Shown piece after piece: positions 62,816-64,000 of a DNA stretch of 64,000 bases. The number at the start of each line of letters is the position of its first letter. Positions within the stretch are counted from its first letter, which is position 1. The DNA lies in contig NC_016751.1 in the NCBI RefSeq assembly GCF_000255135.1, positions 868,001 to 932,000 on the forward strand, in the 5' to 3' direction. The translations under genes and the position numbers were made by a program. The notes beneath the pieces are model-generated. The model did no database searches and was not told where the DNA came from. It saw only the letters and a list, made by a program, of their open reading frames with translations. This stretch comes from Marinitoga piezophila KA3. GTDB taxonomy: Bacteria; Thermotogota; Thermotogae; Petrotogales; Petrotogaceae.

Positions 62816-62891
62816 AATATCGATTGAACGCAATTTCTTAAAAACACATCAAAAAGTCTCGTTTCCTCATCACTGAGCTTAAAATAATTAT
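62816..62891 (-). pseudogene. Scrap of the helical-repeat regulator gene
   Basis: About 76 nt match the 3' part of the regulator genes (compare 58207-58283), with a 4-nt change near CGATTGAACG. It is cut at both ends and joined directly to IS256 sequence. It marks the position where a fourth cassette might once have begun. Confidence 0.8.
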
Positions 62892-63000
62892 AGTTGGTTA
62901 TAAGCTATTAGTAGTTCATTTTTCTGTTATTCTCATTGCTGCAAAATATATTGCTTTTATTATCAATGATTCATTTGTTGGGAATACGTTTTTATTTTTT
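62892..63000 (-). pseudogene. IS256 transposase remnant
   Basis: Read on the minus strand this matches the end of the transposase gene at 37231-37310 (AAAGCAATATATTTTGCAGC and neighbours) with several changes, an inserted trinucleotide and a stop, then jumps to the element's right-flank sequence CTTATAACCAACTATAATT. The middle is deleted. Confidence 0.88.
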
Positions 63001-63044
63001 TGTTATTTTTTTATAAAAATGTGATATAATTAAGAAAAGTTAAT

Positions 63045-63154
63045 ACTCTCCGGGGCAGGGTGAAATTCCCGACCGGCGGTTAAAGCCCGCGAGTCTTCGG
63101 ACTGATCCGGTGAAATTCCGGAGCCGACAGTGAAAGTCTGGATGGGAGGAGAGA
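63045..63154 (+). ncRNA. FMN riboswitch (RFN element)
   Basis: The leader carries the RFN landmarks in order: CTCTCCGGGGCAGGGTGAAA, TTCCCGACCGGCGGT, AGCCCGCGAG, ACTGATCCGGTGAAATTCCG, GAGCCGACAGT, AAAGTCTGGATGGGAGGAGAG. It binds FMN. TATAAT stands at 63025-63030, about 15 nt before it. It controls the riboflavin gene downstream. Confidence 0.96.
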
Positions 63155-63227
63155 ACAATATAATTTATATAGACATAAATGCATAAATTTGCGTTTGTGT
63201 TTATATATGTAATATATATTAAATCAG

Positions 63228-63255
63228 GCCCTGGAGATATCCAGGGCTTTTATTT
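63228..63255 (+). terminator. Terminator of the FMN riboswitch
   Basis: GCCCTGG-AGATAT-CCAGGGC followed by a T-rich tail lies between the aptamer and the ribBA start, so FMN binding should stop transcription here. Confidence 0.85.
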
Positions 63256-63277
63256 TTATTTATAAGGAGGTTTTCAC

Positions 63278-64000
63278 ATGGATAAGGAAATTCTTACAAA
63301 AACATTTTTTTCAAACAAACCTATAATCCTATGGGATAAAAAAAAGGAAAATGAAGCTGATTTTGTGTTTCCAGCAGAAATGGCAAACAAGGATATTATT
63401 AATTTTTTAATATCCAATGGTAAAGGATTATTATGTTTAGCATCTGAAGAAAAAAATCTTTTACAAAGAGGGTTTTTTAAACTTCCTTCTAATAATGCTG
63501 ATATACTTAATACCAATTATTTTATTAGTATTGATCATAAAAAAACAATAACCGGTATTTCTTCAAAAGAACGTGCAAAAACTATAAAATCTATCTCTGA
63601 AAATACCACAATAAACGATTATAAATATCCGGGCCATATTCAATTATTAGGAAGTATCGGATTAAATAAGAGAAAAGGACATACAGAAAGTTCTATTGAA
63701 TTAATGAAATTATTGGGTTTTAAACCTTTTTCTATATTAATTGAAATTTTAGATGAAAATGGAAATTCCCATAATTTTAATTATATAAAATCATTATCTC
63801 AAAAGTTTAAAATCCCCATAATTTCTGTAGAAGATATAGCTGTTGAAGTATTTAAAAGCAATCTATATGTAACTCCAATTTCTGAAGCAAATCTTCCTAC
63901 ACAATTTGGTTCTTTTAAAATTATAGGTTTTAAAAATAATTTTGATGAAAAAGAACATTTTGCAATATATACAGGTAATTTAAAAAACACACCTTTATTA
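63278..64000 (+). CDS. ribBA: 3,4-dihydroxy-2-butanone-4-phosphate synthase / GTP cyclohydrolase II (partial)
   Basis: From ATG 63278 (MDKEILTKTFFSNKPIILWD; AAGGAGG upstream) the frame is open to the window edge (241 codons). Residues 20-200 are RibB: WDKKKENEADFVFPAE, TITGISSKERAKTI, PGHIQLL and GHTESSIELMKLLGF. The usual REDEGD acid loop reads KENEAD, with Ala for Gly. From about 205 a RibA-like domain starts (VTPISEANLPTQFGSFKIIG). The protein makes two early riboflavin precursors, under the FMN riboswitch. Whether the RibA half is complete cannot be seen here. Confidence 0.9.
   Translation, partial: MDKEILTKTFFSNKPIILWDKKKENEADFVFPAEMANKDIINFLISNGKGLLCLASEEKNLLQRGFFKLPSNNADILNTNYFISIDHKKTITGISSKERAKTIKSISENTTINDYKYPGHIQLLGSIGLNKRKGHTESSIELMKLLGFKPFSILIEILDENGNSHNFNYIKSLSQKFKIPIISVEDIAVEVFKSNLYVTPISEANLPTQFGSFKIIGFKNNFDEKEHFAIYTGNLKNTPLL

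Noticed and set aside
1-64000. tRNA, rRNA or CRISPR arrays
   Set aside because: I looked for tRNA-like T-loop segments, rRNA-like stretches and regularly spaced repeats and found none; the GTT/ACA runs in the regulator genes are coding Thr repeats, not CRISPR.

Overview
The window looks like a chromosomal piece of an AT-rich, thermophilic, anaerobic member of the Thermotogota (order Petrotogales; Marinitoga is my best guess, from recognition of protein style, not from a search). The grounds are: a joined str-S10-spc ribosomal operon with zinc-type S14 and L24, a ThiD-ThiN fusion in the thiamine operon, an [FeFe]-hydrogenase-like chemosensor, AT-rich DNA with AGGAGGTGA-type ribosome sites, and occasional TTG/GTG starts.

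Layout. (1) 1-12.9 kb, minus strand: rpsL-rpsG-fusA-tuf followed directly by the S10 and spc ribosomal genes down to a cut rpsE. (2) 13.0-18.4 kb: a CYTH protein, then a TPP riboswitch with terminator controlling thiS-thiG-thiH-thiC-thiDN. (3) 18.5-36 kb: a mixed core/accessory stretch: an Ntn-hydrolase-like membrane protein, an MFS transporter, a KAS III-like thiolase-fold enzyme, a soluble [FeFe]-hydrogenase/chemoreceptor fusion, oleate hydratase, a TetR regulator, a Fic protein with its own likely operators, a MarR-controlled heterodimeric ABC exporter and a radical SAM protein. (4) 36-37.7 kb: an IS256-family insertion. (5) 37.7-40.8 kb, minus strand: mrnC-rlmB-mutL.

(6) 40.9-62.9 kb is the remarkable part: three adjacent RiPP (ribosomally made, modified peptide) cassettes on a shared plan. 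Each cassette opens with a minus-strand gene, or its remnant, for a helical-repeat protein with a possible C-terminal helix-turn-helix. Diverging from it in cassettes A and C is a tiny signal-peptide-bearing peptide gene of about 41-43 codons; B keeps only a decayed signal-peptide ORF. Then come a conserved intergenic element holding the palindrome CAGCCGGCTG, one or two Cys-containing precursor peptide genes, radical SAM/SPASM enzyme gene(s) and ABC transporter genes. Cassette A (40.9-46.7 kb): frameshifted regulator, one precursor, one radical SAM enzyme, an unknown 264-aa protein and an exporter. Cassette B (48.4-56.4 kb): two precursors, each with four Cys spaced C-x3-C-x3-C-x3-C, two radical SAM enzymes, a tiny two-helix membrane protein, an ABC ATPase/permease pair and an exporter; this resembles the two-peptide sactibiotic thuricin CD. 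Cassette C (58.0-62.8 kb): intact regulator, two paralogous precursors with three Cys spaced C-x2-C-x2-C, a radical SAM gene that has lost its iron-sulfur core, and an ABC pair. Near-identical copies of an ATPase/nuclease-like gene separate A from B and B from C, so the array probably grew by recombination between repeated ends. The natural reading is a peptide-signal-regulated bacteriocin or signalling-peptide island.

(7) 62.8-64 kb: a scar of regulator and IS256 remnants, then an FMN riboswitch with terminator ahead of a ribBA-type gene that runs off the window. I saw no tRNA, rRNA or CRISPR array.
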